Shown here: positions 7,309-15,636 of the stretch, in pieces | How the letters are laid out: every line of letters begins with the position of its first letter | Position numbering within the stretch: the stretch's first letter is position 1 | Source of the DNA: CAVPXC01 sp963709505 | GTDB taxonomy: Bacteria > Chloroflexota > Anaerolineae > JAAEKA01 | Direction: 5' to 3' | DNA: 64,000 nucleotides | NCBI GenBank assembly: GCA_963709505.1 | Contig: CAVPXC010000007.1 | Location: forward strand, 1 to 64,000 | Notes under the pieces: generated by a model | Seen by the model: the letters and a program-made list of their open reading frames with translations, nothing else | Databases searched by the model: none | What the model was told of the DNA's origin: nothing | Translations under genes and position numbers: made by a program

Positions 7309-7953
7309 CTGCGGGCCTTTGTCGTCGCCAGCAGCCCCCGCTCCCTCCGACCCGATCTACACCGGCCGCAACCTGGCGATCTGGTCATTGCGGCCGATGG
7401 CGGGGCCAATCTGTGCGACGCCTGGAACTGGCCAGTGGATGCCGTGGTGGGCGATATGGACTCGGTTAACCCGCTCGTCGCCGCGAAGCTACAGGCCGCA
7501 GGTGTTCCCTTCCATCCTTACCCGGTCGAGAAGGACGAAACTGATCTGGAGATCGCCCTGCATCTGGCGCTCGATTTGGGTGCAAGCGAAATACTGATCG
7601 CCGGCGCGCTCGGTGCACGCATCGATCACACGCTGGGCAATTTGGCGCTGCTGGCATTGCCCGCCCTCGCCGCCGTGCGTACCTGCATCGTCAACGGCGG
7701 CCAAGCGATCTGGCTGGTGCGAGATCACTTGACAGTTGCTGGTCAGCCCGGCGATACCCTGTCGCTCATCCCTTTTGGCGGCGATGCCTGTGGCGTCACC
7801 GTGACGGGCGTCCATTGGCCGCTGGCCGAAGCCGACCTGCCGCTGGGACCGTCGCTGAGCATCAGCAACCGATTGGAGACCTTTCAAGCGGTGGTCGGCG
7901 TGCGCGCAGGCGCATTGCTGGCCATCCACATTCGCGCCGGTGCGATCGAATAA
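7309..7953 (+). CDS. thiN: Thiamine pyrophosphokinase
   Basis: Transfers pyrophosphate from ATP to thiamine to give TPP. Family motifs are clear: DLVIAADGGANL (substrate/ATP site), VVGDMDSVN, KDETDLEIALHLAL, and GALGARIDHTLGNL; the C-terminal beta domain follows. About 214 residues is normal. The start is uncertain: the coding frame is open back to 7210 but has no ATG, GTG or TTG before the conserved region. The family-like N-terminus LRAFVVAS begins at a CTG (7309), which I take as the start; an ATG at 7226 is one frame off, so an upstream single-base indel is the alternative. Eighteen bases separate it from the transporter lipoprotein. Confidence 0.8.
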   Translation: MRAFVVASSPRSLRPDLHRPQPGDLVIAADGGANLCDAWNWPVDAVVGDMDSVNPLVAAKLQAAGVPFHPYPVEKDETDLEIALHLALDLGASEILIAGALGARIDHTLGNLALLALPALAAVRTCIVNGGQAIWLVRDHLTVAGQPGDTLSLIPFGGDACGVTVTGVHWPLAEADLPLGPSLSISNRLETFQAVVGVRAGALLAIHIRAGAIE

Positions 7954-7970
7954 AGAACGGAGAAACCATC

Positions 7971-9053
7971 ATGCGAATTAGACACAACCTTCCTTTAGTG
8001 CTTCTGGTTCTGCTCCTGGCCGCCTGCGCGCCGCCAGTCGCGCCAACTCCGGCTGCCGGGCCCACGCCTGCCGCCGCTCCTCGGACCCTCGTCGTCATGA
8101 CCCACGACAGCTTCGCGGTCAGCGAGGATATCGTGCGCCAATTCGAGCAAGAGAACAACGCCACAATCGAATTCCTCAAGGCCGGCGATGCCGGCGAGGC
8201 GCTCAACAAAGCGTGTCTGAGCAAGGACAATCCACTGGCCGATGTCTTCTTCGGCGTCGACAACACCTTCTTCAGCCGTGCAATCGACTGCGGCATCTTC
8301 CAACCTTACCGCTCCCCCTCGCTGGCAAACATCGAGGCCAGCTTGCAGCTCGACCCGGCCGGCCGGCTGCTGCCCGCGGACTTCGGCTACGTCACGCTCA
8401 ATTACGACAAAGGCTGGTTCGAGCAGAAGGGACTGTCTGTTCCGCAGACGCTCGAGGACTTGATCAAGCCCGAATACAAGGGATTATTGGTCGTCGAGAA
8501 CCCGGCCACCTCATCGCCCGGCCTGGCCTTTCTGTTGACCACGATCGCCGTCTTTGGCGATCCTGGATATCTTGACTTCTGGGGCGCCCTGCGGGCCAAC
8601 GACGTGTTGGTAGTCGACGGCTGGAGTGAGGCCTATTTCACCCATTTCACCGTCGGCAGCGGTGGCGAGGGCGACCGGCCGCTGGTGGTTAGCTACAGCA
8701 CGAGCCCGGCCGCTGACGTTTACTACAGCGAAGGCGCCAAGACCGAACCGGACAGCGGCAGCATCGCTCCGCCCGGCCAGACCTATCGCCAGACTGAGTT
8801 CGTCGGTGTTCTGGTTGGCGCCGAGCAGCGTGATCTGGCTCAGAGTTTCGTCGACTTCATGTTGGGCACGACCTTCCAGGAGGACATCCCGTTGCAGATG
8901 TTCGTCTACCCCGCCAACAACCGAGCCGAGCTCCCCGACCTGTTCAAGCAGTTTACCGAACAGCCCAAGGACCCGGTGGAAATGAACCCCAACGAGATCG
9001 AAGCCAACCGCGAGCGCTGGGTCGAGGCGTGGACGGAGGTGGTGTTGAGGTAG
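7971..9053 (+). CDS. thiB: Thiamine ABC transporter substrate-binding lipoprotein
   Basis: 360 residues. ATG at 7971 preceded by ACGGAGAAA; the lipobox LLLAAC at the end of a short hydrophobic leader marks a lipoprotein anchored outside the membrane, followed by a Pro/Ala linker. The mature part shows the ThiB/TbpA pattern: TLVVMTHDSFAVSEDIV, NPLADVFFGVDNTFFSRA, DFGYVTLNYDKGWF, VVENPATSSPGLAFLL and a late YPANNRAELP. This is a type II periplasmic-binding fold related to iron- and polyamine-binding proteins, but the THD-SF signature and the riboswitch-controlled operon support thiamine/TPP. Confidence 0.9.
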   Translation: MRIRHNLPLVLLVLLLAACAPPVAPTPAAGPTPAAAPRTLVVMTHDSFAVSEDIVRQFEQENNATIEFLKAGDAGEALNKACLSKDNPLADVFFGVDNTFFSRAIDCGIFQPYRSPSLANIEASLQLDPAGRLLPADFGYVTLNYDKGWFEQKGLSVPQTLEDLIKPEYKGLLVVENPATSSPGLAFLLTTIAVFGDPGYLDFWGALRANDVLVVDGWSEAYFTHFTVGSGGEGDRPLVVSYSTSPAADVYYSEGAKTEPDSGSIAPPGQTYRQTEFVGVLVGAEQRDLAQSFVDFMLGTTFQEDIPLQMFVYPANNRAELPDLFKQFTEQPKDPVEMNPNEIEANRERWVEAWTEVVLR

Positions 9054-9193
9054 CAGGTGGCACGTTGCAGGTGGCAGGTTGCAAGTGGCAGGTTTTGAAG
9101 CTGCTTTGCTGCGACTTGCGATCTGCCACCTGCAACGTGCCACTTGCCACCCGCAACGTGCCACCTGCAACCTGCCACTTGCCACCTACAACC
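9054..9193. repeat. Inverted cluster of GCAGGTGGCA-type tandem repeats
   Basis: The left half is made of units like GGCACGTTGCAGGT and GGCAGGTTGCAAGT; the right half of their reverse complements (CTGCCACCTGCAACGTGCC, ACTTGCCACC). Together they can form a long imperfect hairpin around 9110-9125. The cluster occupies the whole space between the thiB stop and the thiP ATG. Confidence 0.85.
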
Positions 9194-9194
9194 C

Positions 9195-10874
9195 ATGCCC
9201 CGCCTCCGTCTCCCTCACCTCCTCTACCTGCTTCCGCTGGCCTTCCTGGCGGTCTTTTACTTCTACCCATTGCTGAGCATCCTGGGGCTTGGCTTTGCGC
9301 CGGAGGGGAAACTTCAGCTCGGCGGATTGGTCGAGCTGGTCGCTCGACCTTATTTCGTGCGTGTGTTGTGGTTTACCTTTTGGCAGGCGGTGGCTTCGAC
9401 CGTATTGACTCTTTTATTGGGCCTGCCCGCTGCCTACGTCTTTGCCCGCTATGATTTTCCGGCCAAGAGTGTGCTGCGGGCATTGACCACGATTCCTTTT
9501 GTGATGCCCACCGTGGTGGTGGGCGCGGCGTTTGTGACTCTCTTCGGCCCGCACGGGGTGCTCAACGATTGGCTGGTCTCGACCTTTGGCCTGGAGCAGC
9601 CGCCGATCAACCTGCTGTATACCTTCTGGATCATCCTGTTGGCTCATGCCTTTTACAACGCCACCGTGGTAGTCCGCATCGTCGGCGGGTTTTGGTCGAA
9701 CCTGGATCCTAAGCTTGGCGAGGCCGCAGCCGTTCTGGGCGCGCCGCGCTGGCGGCGGAGCTTGGAGATTACCCTGCCGCTGCTAATGCCGTCGATCATC
9801 GCCGCTGCGCTGCTGGTGTTTCTCTTTTGTTTCACCAGTTTCGGGGTGATTTTGATCCTGGGCGGGCCGCGCTTTGCCACCTTGGAGGTCGAGACCTACC
9901 GCCAGGCGGTCAACTACTTCAACCTGCCGCTGGCCGCGGCCCTGGCGCTGGTTCAGCTTGGCTTGACCTTCATTGTGATGGTCGTTTACACCCGCCTGCA
10001 GGCACGCGCCTCGCTCCCGCTCAACTTGCGTCCGCAATCGCTGACGGCCCGGCGGCCCAGCACCTGGCGCGAGTGGCTCGTCGTGGGCATGGTGAACACA
10101 ATCCTGGTCGCCGTCCTGTTGACCCCACTGATCGCCCTCGTGGCCCGTTCGGTCACGCTCGGCGATGGCCCACCGACGCTGCGCTACTATCAAGCTTTGA
10201 CTGAAAACCGCAGTCAAAGCATCTTTTTCGTGCGTCCGGTCGAGGCTATTCGCAACTCGCTGCTCTTTTCGTTCGCCGCGGTTGCTCTCTCTCTGTTGCT
10301 GGGGCTCATCGCGGCCTATTTGTTGGCAGGATCAGGCCGTCAGCAGAAGCGCCTGGTGCGCTGGCTGGACCCGGTCTTTTTGCTTCCGCTTGGCACATCG
10401 GCCGTCACCTTGGGCCTTGGCTATATCATCGCCTTGGATGAGCCGCCGCTCAACCTGCGCGCCTCGCTGGTGCTGATCCCGCTGGCCTATACGTTGATTG
10501 CCATGCCCTTCGTCGTGCGCACCTTGCTGCCCGCACTGCGCAGTCTCAGCCCGCGGCTGCGAGAGAGCGCTGCGGTGATGGGCGCCTCGCCGGGCCGGGT
10601 CATCCGCGAGGTGGACCTGCCGATCATCGGCCGGGCGGTGCTGGTGGCTGCGGTCTTTGCCTTCACCATTAGCCTGGGCGAATTCGGCGCCACGTTGCTG
10701 CTCTACCAGCCGAAATACCCCACCATGTCGGTGATCATCTATCGCGCGCTCAGCCAGCCTGGCCTGCTCAACTACGGCCAAGCCCTGGCCATGAGCACGT
10801 TGCTGATGGGAGTTTGTCTGGCCGGGCTGTTGATCATCGAGCGGTTGCGAGTGGGCGATGTGGGAGAGTTTTGA
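9195..10874 (+). CDS. thiP: Thiamine ABC transporter permease, fused two-domain
   Basis: 559 residues, hydrophobic, about 12 membrane segments arranged as two fused MetI-like permease halves. Each half carries an EAA loop that contacts the ATPase: EAAAVLGAPRWRRSLEITLP near residue 178 and ESAAVMGASPGRVIREVDLP near 460. The fused layout is that of ThiP and the iron permease FbpB; the operon decides for thiamine. ATG at 9195 is chosen because upstream sequence is only the repeat cluster; no good ribosome binding site is visible, so the repeat may affect translation. TGA overlaps the next ATG (ATGA type). Confidence 0.9.
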   Translation: MPRLRLPHLLYLLPLAFLAVFYFYPLLSILGLGFAPEGKLQLGGLVELVARPYFVRVLWFTFWQAVASTVLTLLLGLPAAYVFARYDFPAKSVLRALTTIPFVMPTVVVGAAFVTLFGPHGVLNDWLVSTFGLEQPPINLLYTFWIILLAHAFYNATVVVRIVGGFWSNLDPKLGEAAAVLGAPRWRRSLEITLPLLMPSIIAAALLVFLFCFTSFGVILILGGPRFATLEVETYRQAVNYFNLPLAAALALVQLGLTFIVMVVYTRLQARASLPLNLRPQSLTARRPSTWREWLVVGMVNTILVAVLLTPLIALVARSVTLGDGPPTLRYYQALTENRSQSIFFVRPVEAIRNSLLFSFAAVALSLLLGLIAAYLLAGSGRQQKRLVRWLDPVFLLPLGTSAVTLGLGYIIALDEPPLNLRASLVLIPLAYTLIAMPFVVRTLLPALRSLSPRLRESAAVMGASPGRVIREVDLPIIGRAVLVAAVFAFTISLGEFGATLLLYQPKYPTMSVIIYRALSQPGLLNYGQALAMSTLLMGVCLAGLLIIERLRVGDVGEF

Positions 10875-12040
10875 TGGCGCTGTTAGAGGTTATCGACGTC
10901 ACGAAATCCTTTGGCGACATGCCCGTGCTGCGTGGTGTGTCGTTCGGTGTCGACCGCGGCGAGATCGTCTGCCTGCTGGGGCCGTCCGGCTGTGGCAAGA
11001 CGACGTTATTGCGCATCGTGGCAGGGCTGGAACGGGTCGATGCCGGCACTGTGCGTTTCGACGGCCGCGATCTGGCTGAGGTGCCGGTGCATGAACGCGG
11101 CTTTGGGCTGATGTTTCAGGACTTCGCGCTTTTTCCGCACAAGAACGTCTTCGAGAATGTGGCCTTTGGCTTGCGCATGGCTGGCCTGGACAAAGCGTCG
11201 GTCCAGGGGCGAGTGGCCGAAATGCTGGATTTGGTCGACCTACAAGGCTATGAAGCGCGCCGCGTGTATGAGCTCTCGGGCGGGCAGCAGCAGCGGGTCG
11301 CCCTGGCGCGCAGCCTGGCGCCAAGCCCCACCTTGTTGATGCTCGACGAGCCGCTCGGTTCGCTGGATCGCACCCTCCGGGAGGAACTGCTCGTAGAACT
11401 GCGCCGCATCCTGAAAAGCGTCGCGGTGTCGCCCATCGGGGCGGCCGATAGTTTGCATGACCTTACCGACCCGCGCATTCCTGCCGATAAGCGGGTCAGC
11501 ATGACCGCGCTCTACGTCACCCACGATCAGCAGGAGGCCTTCGCCGTCGCCGACCGCGTCATCATCCTGAACGCTGGCCGCATCGAACAGGAGGGAGCGC
11601 CGCTGGCGCTGTATCGCCAGCCGGCCAATCGTTTTGTCGCCAGCTTCCTGGGCATGCATAACCTGCTTGCGGGCCGGTTGTTGAGCGATCCGTTGGAATC
11701 GGAGGCGCGGGTGGCGACTTCGCTGGGCACATTGCGCGGCCGCAGACGTGTGCCGGGCCTGGCGCTGGGCGATGCAGTCACCGTGCTGTTGCGGCCTGAT
11801 GCGGCCAGCCTGGTCTTTCCAGCCGAGGGGGCAGGGCAGGCCGAAAACCTGCTGCACGGTCAATTGCGCAGCCGATCTTTCCGCGGGAGCCAGGTCAAGA
11901 TCGAGTTAAGCCACGGCCTGGACACCCGTTTGGTGTTCGAGTTGCCCGGTGCAATGGCAGACGCGCTGCCGCCCGCCGGCCAGACGATAAGCCTGATGCT
12001 CGATACGGAGGGAATCACGGTAATGGGACCGGAGAAGTAG
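10874..12040 (+). CDS. thiQ: Thiamine ABC transporter ATP-binding protein
   Basis: 388 residues. Walker A GPSGCGKTT, Q-loop MFQDFALFPH, signature LSGGQQQRVALARSLA, Walker B LLMLDEPLGSLD, H-loop YVTHDQQEAFAVADR. A TOBE-like domain fills the C-terminal ~110 residues, so it is longer than E. coli ThiQ and closer to PotA/FbpC-type ATPases. Between the D-loop and the H-loop it carries an unusual insertion of about 25 residues (SVAVSPIGAADSLHD, then LTDPRIPADKRV) where relatives have a short turn. ATG at 10874 overlaps the permease stop. Confidence 0.88.
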   Translation: MALLEVIDVTKSFGDMPVLRGVSFGVDRGEIVCLLGPSGCGKTTLLRIVAGLERVDAGTVRFDGRDLAEVPVHERGFGLMFQDFALFPHKNVFENVAFGLRMAGLDKASVQGRVAEMLDLVDLQGYEARRVYELSGGQQQRVALARSLAPSPTLLMLDEPLGSLDRTLREELLVELRRILKSVAVSPIGAADSLHDLTDPRIPADKRVSMTALYVTHDQQEAFAVADRVIILNAGRIEQEGAPLALYRQPANRFVASFLGMHNLLAGRLLSDPLESEARVATSLGTLRGRRRVPGLALGDAVTVLLRPDAASLVFPAEGAGQAENLLHGQLRSRSFRGSQVKIELSHGLDTRLVFELPGAMADALPPAGQTISLMLDTEGITVMGPEK

Positions 12041-12066
12041 TTACCGAACATGCGTTCTTTGCAGAT

Positions 12067-12095
12067 TTGACACGGTACCCTTGTTGAGCTATAAT
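12067..12095 (+). promoter_or_regulatory. Consensus sigma70 promoter upstream of ssb
   Basis: TTGACA at 12067-12072 and TATAAT at 12090-12095 with exactly 17 bases between: both hexamers perfect. It leaves a leader of about 175 bases before ssb; that leader contains GC-rich segments around 12170-12200 but no feature I can name. Confidence 0.85.
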
Positions 12096-12278
12096 TATTT
12101 CCACGAAACGAATCGCAGCGGTCTGGATCATCTGCGCACGAAAACCTGGGAATGTCACACAAAAACAGGGCCGTTGTGGTGCTGTCGCCGCAACCCGTCG
12201 TGGTTTCAGGCTTGCCTCGTCTCTCCCTTGTTTGGTGCGTCGCTCCCGCCGCTTAGTTTGATCACAAGGAGCAACCTC

Positions 12279-12686
12279 ATGTTTAGCAAGACAATCATTG
12301 TGGGTCATTTGGGGCGCGACCCGGAGCTGCGCTACACGAGTGGTGGTCAGCCCGTGTGCTCGTTCTCTGTTGCCACCAGCCGGAGCTGGACCGACCAGAG
12401 TGGCCAGCCGCAGGAGAAGACGACATGGTTTCGGGTGACGGCCTGGGGCAAGTTGGGCGAGTTGTGCAATCAATACCTGACCAAAGGGCGCTTGGTGTTG
12501 GTCGAGGGCGAGGTCGATGCGTCGGCCTGGAGCGCTCAGACGGGCGAGCCGCGTGCAAGCCTGGAGTTGACCGCGCGCAACGTGCGCTTCCTCGGCGGCA
12601 AAGACAGCGGCGGCGCGCCGATGGGTGGCCGCATGGGCGGCGACATGGGCGCCCCGCAGATAGACGAGGAAGAGATACCCTTCTAG
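12279..12686 (+). CDS. ssb: Single-stranded DNA-binding protein
   Basis: 135 residues. ATG at 12279 with AAGGA 9 bases upstream. OB-fold features: MFSKTIIVGHLGRDPELRYT, VCSFSVATSRSW, TTWFRVTAWGKLGELC, GRLVLVEGEVDAS. A Gly/Met-rich linker leads to the acidic tip DEEEIPF that recruits partner repair and replication proteins. Slightly short but complete. Monocistronic, between a strong promoter and a GC-rich hairpin (GACACTTGCGC with its inverted copy at 12699-12731). Confidence 0.95.
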   Translation: MFSKTIIVGHLGRDPELRYTSGGQPVCSFSVATSRSWTDQSGQPQEKTTWFRVTAWGKLGELCNQYLTKGRLVLVEGEVDASAWSAQTGEPRASLELTARNVRFLGGKDSGGAPMGGRMGGDMGAPQIDEEEIPF

Positions 12687-12911
12687 GCTGAGAACCGCGG
12701 ACACTTGCGCCTGCGCGCAGTGCAGGTGTCGGCTGAGGCGCGGATCAGAGCGGAAGCGGAGCAGGGTTGGATGCCATCAGGACTACCCCGAAAATCAATC
12801 CGATTGTAGCTTTGAGATACCGGGTTTCTTCGCCCACCGCGGCGGGAAATCCGGTTTTCTTTGCAGTTTGAGTGATTTTTGCAAAAAGATGTGAAAACGA
12901 CAGCTTGTCGC
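12687..12911. other. Intergenic region with hairpin and CCGGGTTTC-type repeat
   Basis: Holds a GC hairpin at about 12699-12731 without a T run, and an imperfect inverted pair around 12818-12862 (ACCGGGTTTCTTCG against GGAAATCCGGTTTTC). No gene seen. Confidence 0.4.
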
Positions 12912-12940
12912 TTGACGCTTCACGCTATCTGTGGTAAGAT
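12912..12940 (+). promoter_or_regulatory. Sigma70-type promoter of the LysM lipoprotein gene
   Basis: TTGACG (12912-12917) and TAAGAT (12935-12940), spacer 17. The start codon follows about 50 bases after the predicted start point. Confidence 0.65.
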
Positions 12941-12998
12941 CGAGACATAACGTTCCTCTCAGTGTCTCAGAGTTGCCTGTTACGGGCAGGAGTATCCT

Positions 12999-13811
12999 AT
13001 GAATCGCAGCTTGCGTCAAATGGCCATCGTTACCACAGGACTCTTATTGCTGACTGTGTCGCTGGCAGGTTGCCAGCGCGAACGCCCTGCGGCCGAGGAG
13101 GGCGCTTGGACCGTGACTCCGCCCGGCACCATCACCGCGTTGCCGATAGGGACCTTGCAAGTTCCCCCAGGCGCGACGGCTGTGCCGCTGGGCACGGTAT
13201 TGCCAGGCGGTGCCGTCGTTGGAACTCCTCTGGCGACCATCGTCTTGGCGACCCCGACCCCGCCGCCTGTGATCCAACCTACCGGCCCGACGTTTGGATA
13301 CGTGGTCAAGTCGGGTGACACCCTGTTCTCGATCGCCCTGGCATACGGCACCGACGTGGAGTCCATCCGCCGGCTGAACAATCTGCCCGACGACGCGATC
13401 CAGGTGGGCCAGGTGCTGATTGTGCCAGGAACGGGTGAGGGCCAGCAGCCCGGCGCGACCCCTGGCGCGGCGCAGCCGACACCGACGCCAGGCTTCGTCT
13501 ATACCGTTCAGTCGGGCGACAACCTAAGCGGCATTGCCGAGCAGTTTGGCGTGGCCTGGCAGGACATTGCGGCCGCCAACAATATTGCTGGGCCGAACTA
13601 CAACATCTTTCGCGGCCAAAAATTGACTATTCCGGGGGTAACGGCCACTCCTGCGCCTACGACTGAGGTCAAGAAACACGTCGTCGTAGCAGGCGAGACG
13701 TTGGGCAGCATTGCGGTACAATATGGCGTGACCGTGCAAGCGATCCTGGACGCCAATCAGCTTGCCAACCCTGACATGCTCCGGGTTGGACAGGAGCTGG
13801 TCATTCCATAA
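12999..13811 (+). CDS. LysM-domain lipoprotein
   Basis: 270 residues. N-terminal leader with lipobox SLAGC (cleavage before the Cys near residue 25), a Pro/Thr-rich spacer to about 100, then three LysM modules: YVVKSGDTLFSIALAYG (about 105), YTVQSGDNLSGIAEQFG (about 167) and HVVVAGETLGSIAVQYG (about 226), each closing with L.VPG/L.IP. LysM modules bind GlcNAc-containing glycans such as peptidoglycan. Probably a surface-anchored glycan-binding protein; no catalytic domain is present. Own promoter and terminator. Confidence 0.92.
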   Translation: MNRSLRQMAIVTTGLLLLTVSLAGCQRERPAAEEGAWTVTPPGTITALPIGTLQVPPGATAVPLGTVLPGGAVVGTPLATIVLATPTPPPVIQPTGPTFGYVVKSGDTLFSIALAYGTDVESIRRLNNLPDDAIQVGQVLIVPGTGEGQQPGATPGAAQPTPTPGFVYTVQSGDNLSGIAEQFGVAWQDIAAANNIAGPNYNIFRGQKLTIPGVTATPAPTTEVKKHVVVAGETLGSIAVQYGVTVQAILDANQLANPDMLRVGQELVIP

Positions 13812-13844
13812 ACGTGTGTTCAATAGAGGCCCCACGAACATAGA

Positions 13845-13878
13845 AAGATCGCCGCCCGATGGGCGGCGATCTTTTTTT
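13845..13878 (+). terminator. Rho-independent terminator after the LysM gene
   Basis: AAGATCGCCGCCC pairs with GGGCGGCGATCTT, directly followed by T run to 13878. Confidence 0.92.
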
Positions 13879-13989
13879 GCGCTCTCGCACGTTTGGCCCC
13901 AAGAATCGACCTACCCCGGCTGCTGGGCATATCAGCTGGGGTAGGCAAATGAAACCAGTCTAATCGTGAGAGGACGGGGGCAGAATGGC

Positions 13990-14634
13990 TCAAAACGTGC
14001 CTGGTAGCCTCGCGCCATTCTTGCTGGCAATTCCAACCAACAGCATGTCCACCACCTGTTCGAGCCGCTCGCCCAGGTCAAAGGAGAAATCCTCCTGGCA
14101 CCAGATCACCAACTGCTGGTAGTATAAGCCCTCCAGCATCTGTGCGACGAGCTCGGGGTCGATGGCCGGGTGGATCTCACCGCTGCGCTGGCCGCGGCTG
14201 ATTAGCAGTGCAACCAGCCCCTGAAAGCCAAACCGTCCACCCTCGGATGTGGGCGCCAGGTGCGAGATCTTCATGGCCTTGTTCACGGCCAGCTTAACCA
14301 GGTCCTTGTCGTCGCTGAGACCGTCGGCGAGAGTGCGCAGCAGCTGCTTAAGAGCCGCAACGGCGCTGCGTTCATGTGCAAATTGCTTGCCGGCGCCGTT
14401 GTTCATCGAGACACCCAGCCGGCTCATATGCCGCTCGCCGATATAGAGCAGGACGTCTTCCTTGGTGGGAAAATAGTTGAAAAACGTGCCTTTGGCCACA
14501 CCAGCCGCGCGGGTGATCTCCTCGACGCGCGTTTCGTCAAAACCGCGTTGGCGAAAAAGGGTCACGGCAGCCACGTACAGAGTTTCTTTTCGTAGTTGCT
14601 TGTTATCGGTGCGCTTGCTGTATGTCCGTTGCAT
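13990..14634 (-). CDS. TetR-family transcriptional regulator
   Basis: 214 residues. N-terminal helix-turn-helix: TLYVAAVTLFRQRGFDETRVEEI, then AAGVAKGTFFNYFPTKEDVL, the classical TetR recognition helix region. The C-terminal ligand-binding domain is all-helical and not diagnostic. Stands alone, with no divergent partner; the nearest genes are the LysM protein (convergent) and the superoxide dismutase 250 bases away. Target unknown. Confidence 0.9.
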   Translation of the reverse strand: MQRTYSKRTDNKQLRKETLYVAAVTLFRQRGFDETRVEEITRAAGVAKGTFFNYFPTKEDVLLYIGERHMSRLGVSMNNGAGKQFAHERSAVAALKQLLRTLADGLSDDKDLVKLAVNKAMKISHLAPTSEGGRFGFQGLVALLISRGQRSGEIHPAIDPELVAQMLEGLYYQQLVIWCQEDFSFDLGERLEQVVDMLLVGIASKNGARLPGTF

Positions 14635-14801
14635 GATAGTTAACTCTTGTCGACGATGCGTTGCTCAATCCAATTATAGCACAGACGGTCAAGGTCACCA
14701 AGAAACACAAACGAATTTTTACCGCTCACAAAAAACGATGTGAAATGGGCAAAGAAGGACCTAATCAAGATTAAACAGCGGCCAATGGACTTGGAACACA
14801 C

Positions 14802-14836
14802 CAAAAACAAGAGGGCGCAAACTTGGCGCCCTCTTG
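14802..14836 (-). terminator. Terminator downstream of sodA (minus strand)
   Basis: CAAGAGGGCGC (14808-14818) pairs with GCGCCCTCTTG (14826-14836); read on the minus strand the stem is followed by TTTTT (14803-14807). Confidence 0.85.
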
Positions 14837-14890
14837 TCGAAGAAGATCTGAACAACGGTTATGAGATAGTTCTGAACAGGCTAGCAGAGA

Positions 14891-15503
14891 CTACTTGCCG
14901 GCCGCTGCGTATTTCTCCGCAACGGCGCTCCAGTTGACAACGTTCCACCAGTTGGTGATATATTCCGGCCGGCGGTTCTGGTATTTCAAGTAGTACGCGT
15001 GCTCCCAAACATCCAGACCAAGGATCGGGGTATCGCCCTGCATGAGCGGGCTGTCCTGGTTGGGTGTGCTGTACACTTCCAGGCTGCCGTTAGGCTTGAC
15101 CACCAGCCAGGCCCAGCCGCTACCGAAACGACCTGTGCCCGCGGCGCCGAATTTTGCTTTGAATTCGTCGAAGCTGCCAAAGGCCTGGGCAATCGCCGCG
15201 GCCAACGCGCCAGTTGGAGCGCCTCCAGCGTTCGGTCCCATGATCTCCCAGAAGAGATTGTGGTTGGCGTAGCCGCCGCCGTTGTTACGCACCACGGTGC
15301 GGATCGAACTCCGGAACGCTGTCCAGCTTGGCTAACAACTCTGCGACAGGCATCGCCTCGAATTCGGTGCCGGCGATGGCATTGTTCAAATTAGTGGTGT
15401 AGGCCGCGTGGTGCTTGTCGTGATGGATCTGCATCGTCGTCGTATCGACGGTGGGTTCCAAGGCCTCGTAAGCGTAAGGAAGAGGTGGAAGTTGGTGCGC
15501 CAT
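14891..15503 (-). CDS. sodA: Fe/Mn superoxide dismutase, interrupted by one frameshift
   Basis: Two overlapping minus-strand frames together encode a full Fe/Mn-SOD of about 203 residues. Part 1 (from ATG 15503): LPPLPYAYEALEP, the metal ligand His in MQIHHDKHHAAYTTNLN. Part 2 (to 14891): VVRNNGGGYANHNLFWE with the second ligand His, GSGWAWLVV, and LGLDVWEHAYYLKYQNRR with the Asp and His ligands. The break is at about 15307-15308, where removing one A (plus strand) joins VPE to SIRTVVRNN as expected. So this is either a sequencing error or a very recent mutation. Protects against superoxide, normally cytoplasmic. Confidence 0.88.
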
Positions 15504-15636
15504 TTGTTGTACTCCTGTTGTGCATAGGTTTTGCAGAAATCGTTAGGGGGAATGATACACGATCTGGGCAAAATGTCAAGGCCCAGATAGTTTAAAAACA
15601 AAACTATTTAGAAAGTATAAGATATATACATTTACC

